A program made the position numbers and the translations under genes. The notes under the pieces are model-generated. The model saw only the letters and a list, made by a program, of their open reading frames with translations. It searched no databases and was not told where the DNA came from. DNA of 8,116 nt from contig URTO01000072.1 in NCBI GenBank assembly GCA_900550745.1, positions 1 to 8,116 on the forward strand, written 5' to 3'. Source of the stretch: an uncultured Desulfovibrio sp. Its GTDB lineage: Bacteria; Desulfobacterota; Desulfovibrionia; Desulfovibrionales; Desulfovibrionaceae. Of this stretch, positions 1 to 6,170 are shown one piece after another (the first letter of the stretch is position 1; every line of letters begins with the position of its first letter).

Positions 1-6
1 CTGCAT

Positions 7-36
7 AATATATTGAAACTATTTGACTATTTTCAA
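7..36 (-). promoter_or_regulatory. Candidate leftward sigma70-type promoter
   Basis: Read on the minus strand there is TTGAAA (36 to 31), an 18-bp spacer and TATATT (12 to 7), each one mismatch from the consensus hexamers, in an AT-rich context. It would drive a gene lying left of the window, just beyond the terminator that ends the heat-shock transcript. AT-rich DNA gives chance matches easily, so this is only a candidate. Confidence 0.3.
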
Positions 37-181
37 ACCGTGGAAAAATTTTTTTCAATAATTTCAAATAATTATATGTAAAATGACGACACAATCTAGG
101 ACATGGCCAAAAACATCCGCGGCGCCGAGGCCGAATTTATCCTTTATGGGGCTCCCCGCCAGCGTGGAAAAACAAGGCGAC

Positions 182-214
182 AAAAAAACCGGGAATGACC
201 AGCATTCCCGGTTT
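182..214 (-). terminator. Rho-independent terminator, leftward
   Basis: A perfect 12-bp inverted repeat, AAACCGGGAATG (186-197) and CATTCCCGGTTT (203-214), encloses a 5-nt loop. On the minus strand the stem runs into a run of seven T (complement of the A run 182-188). The direction therefore fits the end of the minus-strand heat-shock gene that stops at 420, leaving a 3' untranslated region of about 200 nt. On the plus strand there is no T run after the stem. Confidence 0.85.
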
Positions 215-419
215 CCGCAACTGCCCCGGCGGAGGAGCGCAAGGGCGAGGTGAACCGCAACATGACATCATGGGCCGTTTTCGCGTTCGGATGGCGGATG
301 CCGGCGGACGCAAAATCTGGGAAAAACAGCCCTGGGAAGGCCCCTCATGCATATTCTCAGAGGTTCACGAGGGAAGGCGGGGGGAAGCCCGCGGAGGAGC
401 CCCTCCCCAAGCGCATCAG

Positions 420-983
420 TTATTCACCTTTCACGACCTCAATCTTGCGGGCGGCGGGCTTTTCGGGTTCCTTGCGGGGGATCTCGATGCTCAGCACGCC
501 ATCCTTGTGGGTCGCGGTGATCTTGTCGGTTTCGACGTCTTCCGGTAGGGAGAGCACGCGGCGGAACGAGCCGTATGAACGCTCCATCCGGTAATAGCCC
601 TTCTTTTCGTCCTTATCCTCGGTTTCGTTTTTCTTTTCGCCCTCGACAATCAGCATGTTGTCGCGGACTTCGATATTGACCTGATCCTGCGGCACGCCGG
701 GGAGCTCAACCGTGGCCTTGTACGCCGTATCGGTCACGGACAAATCCATATGGGGGATCAGCATATCGGGGGCATTGTCGGCAGCCCGCGGGGCCATGCC
801 GGAGAACGCCCTCCACGGCGAGAAGAACCCGCCGAAAAAGTCGCCAAAAAGCCTGTCGATTTCATTGTGGAGCTGATCCACCGGGGTATAGCCCTGAGGG
901 GCGGGGGCGGCTGTACGGTGGGCAGGAGCGGAAGCAGCGCCGTGATGACCGCAGCACGAACCATGATTACGAGTAGTTTCCAT
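420..983 (-). CDS. Small heat-shock protein (Hsp20/alpha-crystallin family)
   Basis: This encodes a 187-residue cytoplasmic ATP-independent chaperone of the Hsp20 family, which forms oligomers and holds unfolding proteins. The alpha-crystallin domain spans roughly residues 72-170: the DLSVTDTAYKATVELPGV strand region at 80-97, YRMERSYGSFRRVLSLPEDV at 131-150, and the family signature KDGVLSIEIP at 160-169. The C-terminal tail holds an I-x-V motif (I181-E-V183), the usual patch that docks onto neighbouring subunits. The N-terminal arm has a helix-like stretch (VDQLHNEIDRLFGDFF, 35-50) preceded by an unusual Cys/His-rich start, HGSCCGHH at 7-14. The ATG at 983 is chosen because an AGGAGGT ribosome binding site lies 7 nt upstream; the frame stays open far further upstream but only as a shadow of ribB. 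It is monocistronic and divergent from the flavin unit. Family assignment is firm; the role of the Cys/His arm is unknown. Confidence 0.95.
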   Translation of the reverse strand: METTRNHGSCCGHHGAASAPAHRTAAPAPQGYTPVDQLHNEIDRLFGDFFGGFFSPWRAFSGMAPRAADNAPDMLIPHMDLSVTDTAYKATVELPGVPQDQVNIEVRDNMLIVEGEKKNETEDKDEKKGYYRMERSYGSFRRVLSLPEDVETDKITATHKDGVLSIEIPRKEPEKPAARKIEVVKGE

Positions 984-990
984 AACAACA

Positions 991-997
991 ACCTCCT
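991..997 (-). promoter_or_regulatory. Ribosome binding site of the Hsp20 gene
   Basis: The minus strand reads AGGAGGT, a full Shine-Dalgarno match, 7 nt before the ATG at 983. It decides the start of this gene against the much longer upstream open frame. Confidence 0.9.
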
Positions 998-1018
998 GTG
1001 GATAACTTTTGTAACCAA

Positions 1019-1046
1019 GAGATAATGCTGTATTCACTCGTGTCAA
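1019..1046 (-). promoter_or_regulatory. Candidate promoter of the Hsp20 gene
   Basis: On the minus strand a perfect TTGACA (1046 to 1041) is followed after 16 bp by TATCTC (1024 to 1019), a 3/6 match to the -10 box, placing a start about 30 nt before the ATG. I see no CIRCE element (TTAGCACTC-N9-GAGTGCTAA) and no clear sigma32-type -10 (CCCCAT), so heat control, if any, is not visible from known boxes. Confidence 0.5.
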
Positions 1047-1065
1047 TTCCTGTGTATAAAAATAA

Positions 1066-1079
1066 TTCCAATTCTGGAA
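1066..1079. repeat. Short dyad TTCCA-N4-TGGAA between divergent promoters
   Basis: A 5-bp inverted repeat lies just upstream of the Hsp20 -35 box and about 30 bp upstream of the ribB -35 box. It could be an operator half-site pair, but a dyad this short occurs often by chance. Confidence 0.25.
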
Positions 1080-1083
1080 AACG

Positions 1084-1105
1084 CTCCACGCCCGCATCCG
1101 TGGAG
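1084..1105. repeat. Dyad CTCCACG-N8-CGTGGAG next to the ribB promoter
   Basis: A perfect 7-bp inverted repeat (1084-1090 and 1099-1105) ends 2 bp before the TTGACA of the ribB promoter and lies about 40 bp upstream of the Hsp20 -35 box. Position and symmetry suit a repressor or activator site. No family-specific consensus was recognised. Confidence 0.4.
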
Positions 1106-1107
1106 GA

Positions 1108-1136
1108 TTGACAGGATGGGGGCGCCCGCCTACACT
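1108..1136 (+). promoter_or_regulatory. Sigma70-type promoter of the flavin unit
   Basis: TTGACA (1108-1113), an exactly 17-bp spacer and TACACT (1131-1136; 4/6 match to TATAAT). The predicted start, about 1143, falls at the first base pair of the FMN aptamer, which is where a riboswitch leader would be expected to begin. Confidence 0.85.
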
Positions 1137-1143
1137 CCTGCCG

Positions 1144-1280
1144 TTCTCAGGGCGGGGTGAAAGTCCCCACCGGCGGTATTCCCCAGATTCGGGGAGAGCC
1201 CGCGAGCGCCCTCCATGTGGAGCGGTCAGCAGATCCGGTGAGAAGCCGGAGCCGACGGTAACAGTCCGGATGAAAGAGAA
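1144..1280 (+). ncRNA. FMN riboswitch (RFN element) aptamer
   Basis: The conserved RFN blocks appear in order: GGGCGGGGTGAAAGTCCCC (1150-1168), ACCGGCGGTA (1169-1178), AGCCCGCGAGC (1197-1207), GGTCAGCAGATCCGGTGAGA (1224-1243), AGCCGGAGCCGACGGTAACA (1244-1263) and GTCCGGATGAAAGAG (1264-1278). The closing P1 helix is TTCTC (1144-1148) with GAGAA (1276-1280). The variable hairpin between the third and fourth blocks is 16 nt long. This RNA binds flavin mononucleotide and turns down flavin synthesis or uptake genes; here it leads directly into ribB. The match to the RFN pattern leaves little doubt. Confidence 0.97.
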
Positions 1281-1373
1281 ATGGACAGCCGGCGCATCCG
1301 TGCGCCGCGAGAGCCTCAACATGCACAGCTCCCGGGCTGCGGCGTTCCGCCGCGGCGCTCCTGTCTGTCGCCC

Positions 1374-1407
1374 TGATGCTGCACATCCAACGCATTGGAG
1401 AGCATCA
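1374..1407 (+). promoter_or_regulatory. RBS-sequestering hairpin (riboswitch expression platform)
   Basis: TGATGCT (1374-1380) pairs perfectly with AGCATCA (1401-1407), and inside it TCCAA (1386-1390) pairs with TTGGA (1395-1399) around a 4-nt loop. The ribosome binding site GGAG (1397-1400) and the first base of the ribB ATG are enclosed. No T-run terminator follows the aptamer, so translational rather than transcriptional control by FMN is inferred. The 93-nt linker holds further GC-rich hairpins (for example GGCGCA 1291-1296 with TGCGCC 1301-1306) that may take part in switching. Confidence 0.7.
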
Positions 1408-2036
1408 TGAGCCAGCATCAGTTCACCACCACCCCCAATGAACGCGTGGAAGCCGCCGTCGCCGCCGTCCGCAAAGGCCGGGGCGTCCTTGTCGTGGACG
1501 ATGAGGATCGCGAAAATGAAGGCGACGTCATCTTCCCCGCCGTCTCCATCACCAACGAGCAGATGGCCCTGCTTATCCGCGAATGCAGCGGCATCGTCTG
1601 CCTCTGCCTGCCGGAAGACAAGGTTCGCCAGCTCGAACTGCCTCAAATGGTGGCAAACAACACCTGCAGGAACCGCACGGCCTTCACCATTTCCATTGAG
1701 GCCGCCGAAGGCGTCACCACCGGCGTTTCCGCCGCCGACCGCGTGAAGACCATCCGTACCGCCATCGCCGACGGTGCCGTCCCCGGCGACCTGAACCACC
1801 CCGGACACGTGTTCCCCCTGTGCGCGAGATCCGGCGGCGTGCGCGAGCGCGCCGGGCACACCGAGGCCAGCGTGGATCTTATGCGCCTTGCGGGGCTGCC
1901 GCCCTACGGCGTCTTGTGCGAACTCACCAACCCCGACGGCACGATGGCCCGGCTCCCCGAAATCATGGCCTTCTCCCAACTGCACGATATGCCCGTCCTT
2001 CAGGTACGGGACTTGATCGAGTACATGGAACGCTAA
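1407..2036 (+). CDS. ribB: 3,4-dihydroxy-2-butanone 4-phosphate synthase
   Basis: This 209-residue cytoplasmic enzyme converts ribulose 5-phosphate into 3,4-dihydroxy-2-butanone 4-phosphate plus formate, supplying the four-carbon unit for riboflavin. Its length and sequence follow monofunctional RibB (E. coli RibB has 217 residues). The substrate and Mg2+ binding motif DDEDRENEGD lies at 31-40, SGIVCL at 61-66, VTTGVSAADR at 103-112, HPGHVFPL at 131-138, and the second metal/substrate region GHTEASVDLMRLAGL at 150-164, followed by CELTNPDGTMAR at 171-182. There is no GTP cyclohydrolase II domain, so it is not a RibBA fusion. ATG 1407 is preferred over an in-frame TTG at 1395 because GGAG (1397-1400) sits 6 nt before it and E. 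coli RibB has no such extension. It is the first gene of an FMN-riboswitch unit; the next gene starts 16 nt after the stop. Confidence 0.97.
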   Translation: MSQHQFTTTPNERVEAAVAAVRKGRGVLVVDDEDRENEGDVIFPAVSITNEQMALLIRECSGIVCLCLPEDKVRQLELPQMVANNTCRNRTAFTISIEAAEGVTTGVSAADRVKTIRTAIADGAVPGDLNHPGHVFPLCARSGGVRERAGHTEASVDLMRLAGLPPYGVLCELTNPDGTMARLPEIMAFSQLHDMPVLQVRDLIEYMER

Positions 2037-2052
2037 CCGAGGAAACCTCACC

Positions 2053-2463
2053 ATGAACAACGCCATTCCGTTCCGCGCCGTGCTGGGCGTGCTGAACCGG
2101 CTCGAATCCGAGGCCGCCGGGGGCGCTCCCGTCTGCGCCGCCGTCGTCAACCGCACGGGCAAGCTCGCCGCCTTCCTCAGTCTGGACGGCACCCCCGAAC
2201 GCGCCGAAGCCATCGCCCGAAGCAAGGCATACACCGCTATGCGCATGGAATCGACCACGCAGGCATTCCACGACCGCCTCATCCGGGAAAACCTCTCCAT
2301 CGCGGACTTCTGCGATCCGGGCTTCTCCGCGCTGCCCGGAGGCGTGCCCGTATTCGACGAAACCGGGCGCTGCATCGGCGGCGTCGGCATCAGCGGCAGG
2401 AAACCGCAGGAAGACGCCGAGCTCGCCGAACGCCTGGCCCGGCAGCTCATGGGAAAGGAATAG
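2053..2463 (+). CDS. GlcG/HbpS-like DUF336 (heme-binding fold) protein
   Basis: This is a 136-residue protein of the GlcG/HbpS (DUF336) family, the fold also found at the C-terminus of PduO; several members bind heme, though their exact roles differ. Visible family features are the AAVVNRTGKLAAFLSLDG strand pair (29-46), the AIARSKAYTA helix (53-62), PGGVPVFD (95-102) and the near-terminal IGGVGISGRKPQEDAELA (108-125). There is no signal peptide or membrane segment, so it is probably cytoplasmic, unlike secreted HbpS. A GAGGA ribosome binding site (2039-2043) lies 9 nt before the ATG. Only 16 nt separate it from ribB, so both should share the FMN-controlled transcript. The link to flavin or heme chemistry is an inference from that position; the biochemical role is unknown. 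Confidence 0.85.
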   Translation: MNNAIPFRAVLGVLNRLESEAAGGAPVCAAVVNRTGKLAAFLSLDGTPERAEAIARSKAYTAMRMESTTQAFHDRLIRENLSIADFCDPGFSALPGGVPVFDETGRCIGGVGISGRKPQEDAELAERLARQLMGKE

Positions 2464-2542
2464 GGCGGCAAACACAGGGGCGGCGGGCCAAAAGGCAAGC
2501 CGTCCTTGCCGCTTCAATCCGTACTGACGGCAGCCTCGCCGC

Positions 2543-2573
2543 AACGGGCCGGGAAAACGTTTCCGGCCCGTTT
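2543..2573 (+). terminator. Stem-loop ending the ribB unit
   Basis: AACGGGCCGG (2543-2552) pairs with CCGGCCCGTT (2563-2572), and the interior AAA/TTT can extend the stem. Only a short T stretch follows, so termination is likely but not certain. It lies 80 nt after the DUF336 stop codon. Its core resembles the stem-loop after the peptidase gene. Confidence 0.65.
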
Positions 2574-2760
2574 CCCGTATCCCCGCAGCCCATCTTTTCG
2601 CGCGGACAAGGGCCGCTGTCCGCCTTCTTGCCGCTGAAACGGCAGGGCATGCATCTTTCCATGCGGCCAAGAACCACTGGGAAGAAATGGCGGCGGGGAA
2701 AAGGACATGCCTGACAGCCCCAAGGGACGCCCATTCTTGGGAACGGCCTGCCGTCCGGCA

Positions 2761-2845
2761 GCATTTTCCCCGGCTTGTGCGGAAGACGGCCTGATCCGTC
2801 TTACGCGCTTGGGCCTGGGCGGATTTTCCCCGGCTTGTACGGAAG
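2761..2845. repeat. 25-bp direct repeat with a 60-bp period
   Basis: The segment at 2761-2785 recurs at 2821-2845 with two differences; the shared core is ATTTTCCCCGGCTTGT plus GCGGAAG or ACGGAAG. The intervening 35 bp are only loosely similar to the flank before copy one (GGCCTG recurs). No third copy is seen. Confidence 0.8.
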
Positions 2846-2960
2846 GCTGCGCCGTAGGAAACGGTTGATGCTTTATTTCTTGAAACCCCAGGGGAATAAC
2901 CGGCAAAAGGCCCCGGGCACGGAGTCCATCGGCGGAAAATATGGAGAAACTCCCTGTACT

Positions 2961-2976
2961 TTCACCGTACGGTGAA
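2961..2976. repeat. Perfect 16-bp palindrome, possible operator
   Basis: TTCACCGTACGGTGAA is an exact palindrome, loosely extended by TCCC (2951-2954) and GGGA (2977-2980). Perfect dyads of this size without a loop are typical binding sites for dimeric regulators, such as TetR-family proteins. A TetR-type gene lies about 3.3 kb downstream beyond the peptidase gene, but nothing directly links the two. Confidence 0.45.
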
Positions 2977-3004
2977 GGGAAAACAACCGCATGCTATGAC
3001 GGAA

Positions 3005-3122
3005 CCATACGGAAAAGAATAAAGGTTCCTTGGCTGAGAACGCTGATAATCCCCTCTTGACCACTCTACGGGTCGATGTCATTCAGAGAAATATACCATT
3101 GCGTTATTCTTTCCCGTAATGG
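3005..3122. repeat. Imperfect 20-bp inverted repeat enclosing about 78 bp
   Basis: CCATACGGAAAAGAATAAAG (3005-3024) matches the reverse complement of 3102-3122 with two mismatches and one 1-nt gap. Inside the left arm GGAACC (3001-3006) can also pair with GGTTCC (3024-3029). It may form an RNA stem in the leader of the peptidase transcript or mark the ends of a small remnant element. Confidence 0.5.
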
Positions 3123-3263
3123 CGGCGGGCGGCTGCGGCCGCCCATGTGAACGGACTGCAGCGCTCCGGGGCAAAGCCGCCGGAGAAGGGAGGCCCGGAA
3201 GGAAAACGCCCGCTGTGCGGCGGGCCCTTTCTCCGAGCCTTTCTGCGATATAAGGAGATCAAG

Positions 3264-6161
3264 ATGAATACCCACGGCTTTAGCCTCGTGCGCGAGGAAA
3301 GGCTTTCCGAAGTTTCCGGCACCGTCAAACTGTGGCGGCACGACGCCACCGGCGCGGAGCTGCTCTCCATAACCAACAGCGACGAGAACAAGTGCTTCGG
3401 CGCGACGTTCCGCACCCCTCCGAAAGACTCCACCGGCGTAGCCCACATCCTCGAACACTCCGTGCTCTGCGGCTCGGAAAAATATCCGGTGAAGGAACCC
3501 TTCGTCGAACTGCTCAAGGGGTCGCTCCAGACTTTCCTCAACGCCTTCACCTTCCCGGACAAGACCTGCTACCCGGTCGCCAGCGCCAACCTTCAGGATT
3601 TCTACAACCTCGTCGACGTCTACCTTGACGCCGTATTCTTCCCCCGCATCGACGAGAACTGCTTCCAGCAGGAAGGCTGGCACATCGAAGCCGACAGCCC
3701 CGCCGGGCCGCTCCGCTACAAAGGCGTTGTCTTCAACGAAATGAAGGGCGTGTATTCCTCGCCGGATTCCGTGCTGGCGGAGCACTCCCAGCAGTCCCTG
3801 TTCCCGGACATGACCTACGGCCTCGACTCCGGCGGCAACCCCGAAGTCATCCCCCAGCTTACCTACAAGGCCTTCAAAGCGTTCCACGAGTCGCACTACC
3901 ACCCGTCCAACACCCGCTTCTTCTTTTGGGGCGACGACCCCGAAGAACGGCGTTTCGCGCTGCTTGAGCCGTACCTGTCGCGCTTCACGGCCCGCGAGAC
4001 CGATAGCGCCGTGCCGCTCCAGCCGCGCCTCGACGTGCCCCGCCAGCTTGAATTCCCCTATGCCTCCGGCGAAGACGGCGACAAGGGGCATGTGACCCTC
4101 AACTGGCTGACGTGCGAAACCGCCGACACGGGCGAGCTCCTCGTGCTGGAAATGCTGGAGCACATCCTCCTCGGCCTGCCCGGTTCGCCCCTGCGCAAGG
4201 CGCTGATCGAATCCGGCCTCGGAGAAGACCTCACCGGCGGCGGCCTTGAAACGGATCTGCGCCAGACGTTCTTCTCCGTGGGCCTGCGCTCCATCACGCC
4301 CGGCACCGCCGGGGACGTGGAAATGCTGGTCATGGAAACGCTGGCCGAGCTTGCGGAAAACGGCATTCCCGCCGCAGCCGTGGAAGCCGCCGTGAACAGC
4401 GTGGAATTCGACCTGCGCGAAAACAATTCGGGGCGGTTCCCGCGCGGCCTCGCCGCCATGATCCGCAGCCTCGCCACATGGCTGTACGACGGCGACCCCA
4501 TCGCCCCGCTGGCGTGGGAAAAGCCCCTCGCCGCCCTCAAGGCCCGCCTCGCTTCCGGGGAAAAGGTCTTTGAAGGCGCCATCAGGCGCTGGTTCCTCGA
4601 CAACGGGCACCGCTCCACGGTCATCCTGACCCCGGACTCCGGCCTTGCCGCCGAGCGCGAAGCCGCCGAAGCCGCCAAACTCCAGCGCATCTACGACGCC
4701 CTTTCCGATGAAGACCACAAGGAAATCGTGGCCCGCACCGAAGCCCTGCGCGCCAGCCAGCAGGCCCCGGACAGCCCCGAAGCCCTCGCCGCCATACCGA
4801 GCCTGACCCTTGCGGATCTGCCCCGCGAGAACGTGATCCTGCCCAAGGAAGAAGGCAGGGCGGGCGATCTGGCCATCCTCGCCCACGACATCGACACGTC
4901 CGGCATCCTGTATGCGGAAATCCTCTTCCCGCTGGACGCCGTGCCCGCCGAACTCCTGCCCCTCGTCCCGCTCATGGGCCGCAGCCTTACGGAAATGGGC
5001 ACGTCCAGGCGCGATTTCGTGGAGCTCGGCACCCTGCTGGCCTCCAAGACCGGCGGCATGGACGCCGCGCCCCTCGTCGCCACCATGCGCGGCACCCGGA
5101 TGCCCGTCGCCAAGCTCTGCCTCGGCGGCAAGGCCACGGCGGACAAGGCCGACGACCTGTTCTCGCTCATGGCCGAAGTCCTCACCGACACCAACTTCGA
5201 CAACCCGCAGCGGTTCACCCAGATGGTGCTGGAGGAGCGCGCCCGCCTTGAGCAGTCGCTCATCCCCGCCGGGCACGGCACGGTCATCGCCCGCCTGCGC
5301 GCGGCCTACAGCCTTGCCGGGCGGATCAGCGAAGCCATCGGCGGCATCACGTACCTTGAAGCCATCCGGGCCCTGTCCGAGCGCGTGGTCAGCGACTGGG
5401 ACAGCGTGCGCGCGGATCTCGAAATCCTGCGCGGCCTCATCCTGAACCGTCAGGGCGCCATCCTCAACCTCACCGCCGACGCGGGCACCCTCGCCGCCGC
5501 GCAGCCCTACGCCGCCGCGCTCGGCCGCGCCCTGCCCACGGCCTTCTCCGTGCCGCTGGAACGCGAACCGCTCAAGGCCGCGGCGAACGAAGCCCTCATC
5601 GTGCCCGCGCAGGTCAACTACGTCGGGAAGGGTTGCAACATCTATGATCTCGGCTATACGTGGCACGGTTCCGCGCACGTCATCACCCGGCATCTGCGCA
5701 TGGGCTGGCTGTGGGATCAGGTCCGCGTGCAGGGCGGCGCGTACGGCGCGTTCTGCGCGCTCGATCGCATGAGCGGCTCACTGGCGCTGGTTTCCTACCG
5801 CGACCCCAATGTCGAAAAGACCCTCGCCACCTACGACGCGACCGCCGATTACCTGCGGAAGCTGGATCTTTCCGACCGCGACCTGACGCTTGCCATCGTG
5901 GGGGCCATCGGCGATCTTGATACCTATCTCCTGCCCGACGCACGGGGAGCCGCGTCGCTGTCCCGCCACCTGACGGACGACCGCGACGATCTGCGCCAGC
6001 AGATGCGCGAGGAGATGCTCGGCACGACCCGCCGCCACTTCACGGAATTCGCCGACGTCATGGCTGAAGCGGCCAAAGCCGGGACGGTATGCGTCCTCGG
6101 CGGCTCCGCAGCCGAAAACGCGGCAACGGAACATGGCTGGACGAAGAAAAAAGTCCTGTAA
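3264..6161 (+). CDS. M16C zinc metallopeptidase (presequence protease/PreP-like)
   Basis: This 965-residue protein belongs to the M16C peptidases, which enclose and cut peptides in a chamber formed by two halves; length matches PreP-type enzymes. The inverted zinc motif HxxEH is intact as H61-I-L-E64-H65, and the third ligand is E159 in FNEMKGVYSSPDS, 94 residues later. The first catalytic half takes up roughly residues 20-400, and the M16C-associated linker domain starts near 455. The C-terminal half contains R821 and Y827 in QVRVQGGAYGAF, apparently the pair that grips substrate C-termini in this clan. No signal peptide is seen, so it probably acts in the cytoplasm on small peptides. The start rests on AAGGAG (3252-3257), 6 nt before the ATG; an in-frame upstream GTG (3147) has no such site. 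A stem-loop follows the stop. The exact substrate cannot be told. Confidence 0.95.
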   Translation: MNTHGFSLVREERLSEVSGTVKLWRHDATGAELLSITNSDENKCFGATFRTPPKDSTGVAHILEHSVLCGSEKYPVKEPFVELLKGSLQTFLNAFTFPDKTCYPVASANLQDFYNLVDVYLDAVFFPRIDENCFQQEGWHIEADSPAGPLRYKGVVFNEMKGVYSSPDSVLAEHSQQSLFPDMTYGLDSGGNPEVIPQLTYKAFKAFHESHYHPSNTRFFFWGDDPEERRFALLEPYLSRFTARETDSAVPLQPRLDVPRQLEFPYASGEDGDKGHVTLNWLTCETADTGELLVLEMLEHILLGLPGSPLRKALIESGLGEDLTGGGLETDLRQTFFSVGLRSITPGTAGDVEMLVMETLAELAENGIPAAAVEAAVNSVEFDLRENNSGRFPRGLAAMIRSLATWLYDGDPIAPLAWEKPLAALKARLASGEKVFEGAIRRWFLDNGHRSTVILTPDSGLAAEREAAEAAKLQRIYDALSDEDHKEIVARTEALRASQQAPDSPEALAAIPSLTLADLPRENVILPKEEGRAGDLAILAHDIDTSGILYAEILFPLDAVPAELLPLVPLMGRSLTEMGTSRRDFVELGTLLASKTGGMDAAPLVATMRGTRMPVAKLCLGGKATADKADDLFSLMAEVLTDTNFDNPQRFTQMVLEERARLEQSLIPAGHGTVIARLRAAYSLAGRISEAIGGITYLEAIRALSERVVSDWDSVRADLEILRGLILNRQGAILNLTADAGTLAAAQPYAAALGRALPTAFSVPLEREPLKAAANEALIVPAQVNYVGKGCNIYDLGYTWHGSAHVITRHLRMGWLWDQVRVQGGAYGAFCALDRMSGSLALVSYRDPNVEKTLATYDATADYLRKLDLSDRDLTLAIVGAIGDLDTYLLPDARGAASLSRHLTDDRDDLRQQMREEMLGTTRRHFTEFADVMAEAAKAGTVCVLGGSAAENAATEHGWTKKKVL

Positions 6162-6170
6162 CCGCCCATG

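Larger units (their letters stand above)
1..419. other. Gene-free stretch with AT-rich left end
   Basis: I find no convincing gene here. Positions 1-110 are strongly AT-rich and contain several copies of TTTCAA/TTGAAA (13-18, 31-36, 53-58, 62-67), as expected of a promoter region rather than coding DNA. Composition switches to GC-rich at about 115. Positions 215-419 form the 3' untranslated region of the leftward heat-shock gene up to its terminator. Short open frames in this stretch lack ribosome binding sites and resemble no family known to me. Confidence 0.6.
2574..3263. other. Long gene-free region upstream of the peptidase gene
   Basis: Nearly 700 bp with no frame that looks like a protein on either strand. 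It holds a 25-bp direct repeat, a 16-bp palindrome, a 20-bp imperfect inverted repeat and GC-rich hairpins just ahead of the peptidase gene (GGGCGGC 3127-3133 with GCCGCCC 3138-3144; GCCCGC 3208-3213 with GCGGGC 3220-3225). The last two would lie in the 5' leader of the peptidase mRNA. I found no convincing promoter: TTGACC at 3057-3062 lacks a good -10 partner, and GATAAT at 3045-3050 lacks a -35. An unrecognised small RNA or the remains of a gene are possible. Confidence 0.5.

Noticed and set aside
83..253. 56-codon plus-strand frame starting at ATG 83
   Set aside because: No ribosome binding site, runs through the terminator stem, and the peptide resembles nothing known.
1395..1406. Upstream TTG start for ribB
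   Set aside because: It overlaps the ribosome binding site used for ATG 1407, and E. coli RibB has no comparable extension.
984..2498. Long minus-strand open frame continuing upstream of the Hsp20 start, opposite ribB and the DUF336 gene
   Set aside because: The part before 983 lies antisense to two clear genes, and a full Shine-Dalgarno site fixes the Hsp20 start at 983. It is a codon-bias shadow in GC-rich DNA.
2514..2906. Minus-strand 130-codon frame in the gene-free region
   Set aside because: Proline/arginine/glycine-rich, no ribosome binding site or known motif; its repeated peptide merely reflects the 25-bp DNA repeat.
3030..3080. CTGAGA plus CTGATAAT resembling a TPP riboswitch
   Set aside because: The order, spacing and the GCGTAGGGA closing block of the THI element are missing.
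3147..3263. Upstream GTG start for the peptidase gene
   Set aside because: No ribosome binding site, and the extra 39 residues are arginine/glycine-rich and run through leader hairpins; AAGGAG precedes ATG 3264.
3066..5693. 875-codon minus-strand open frame opposite the peptidase gene
   Set aside because: It is rich in Gly/Ala/Val/Arg low-complexity sequence with no family motif, while the plus strand encodes an M16C enzyme with intact catalytic residues.
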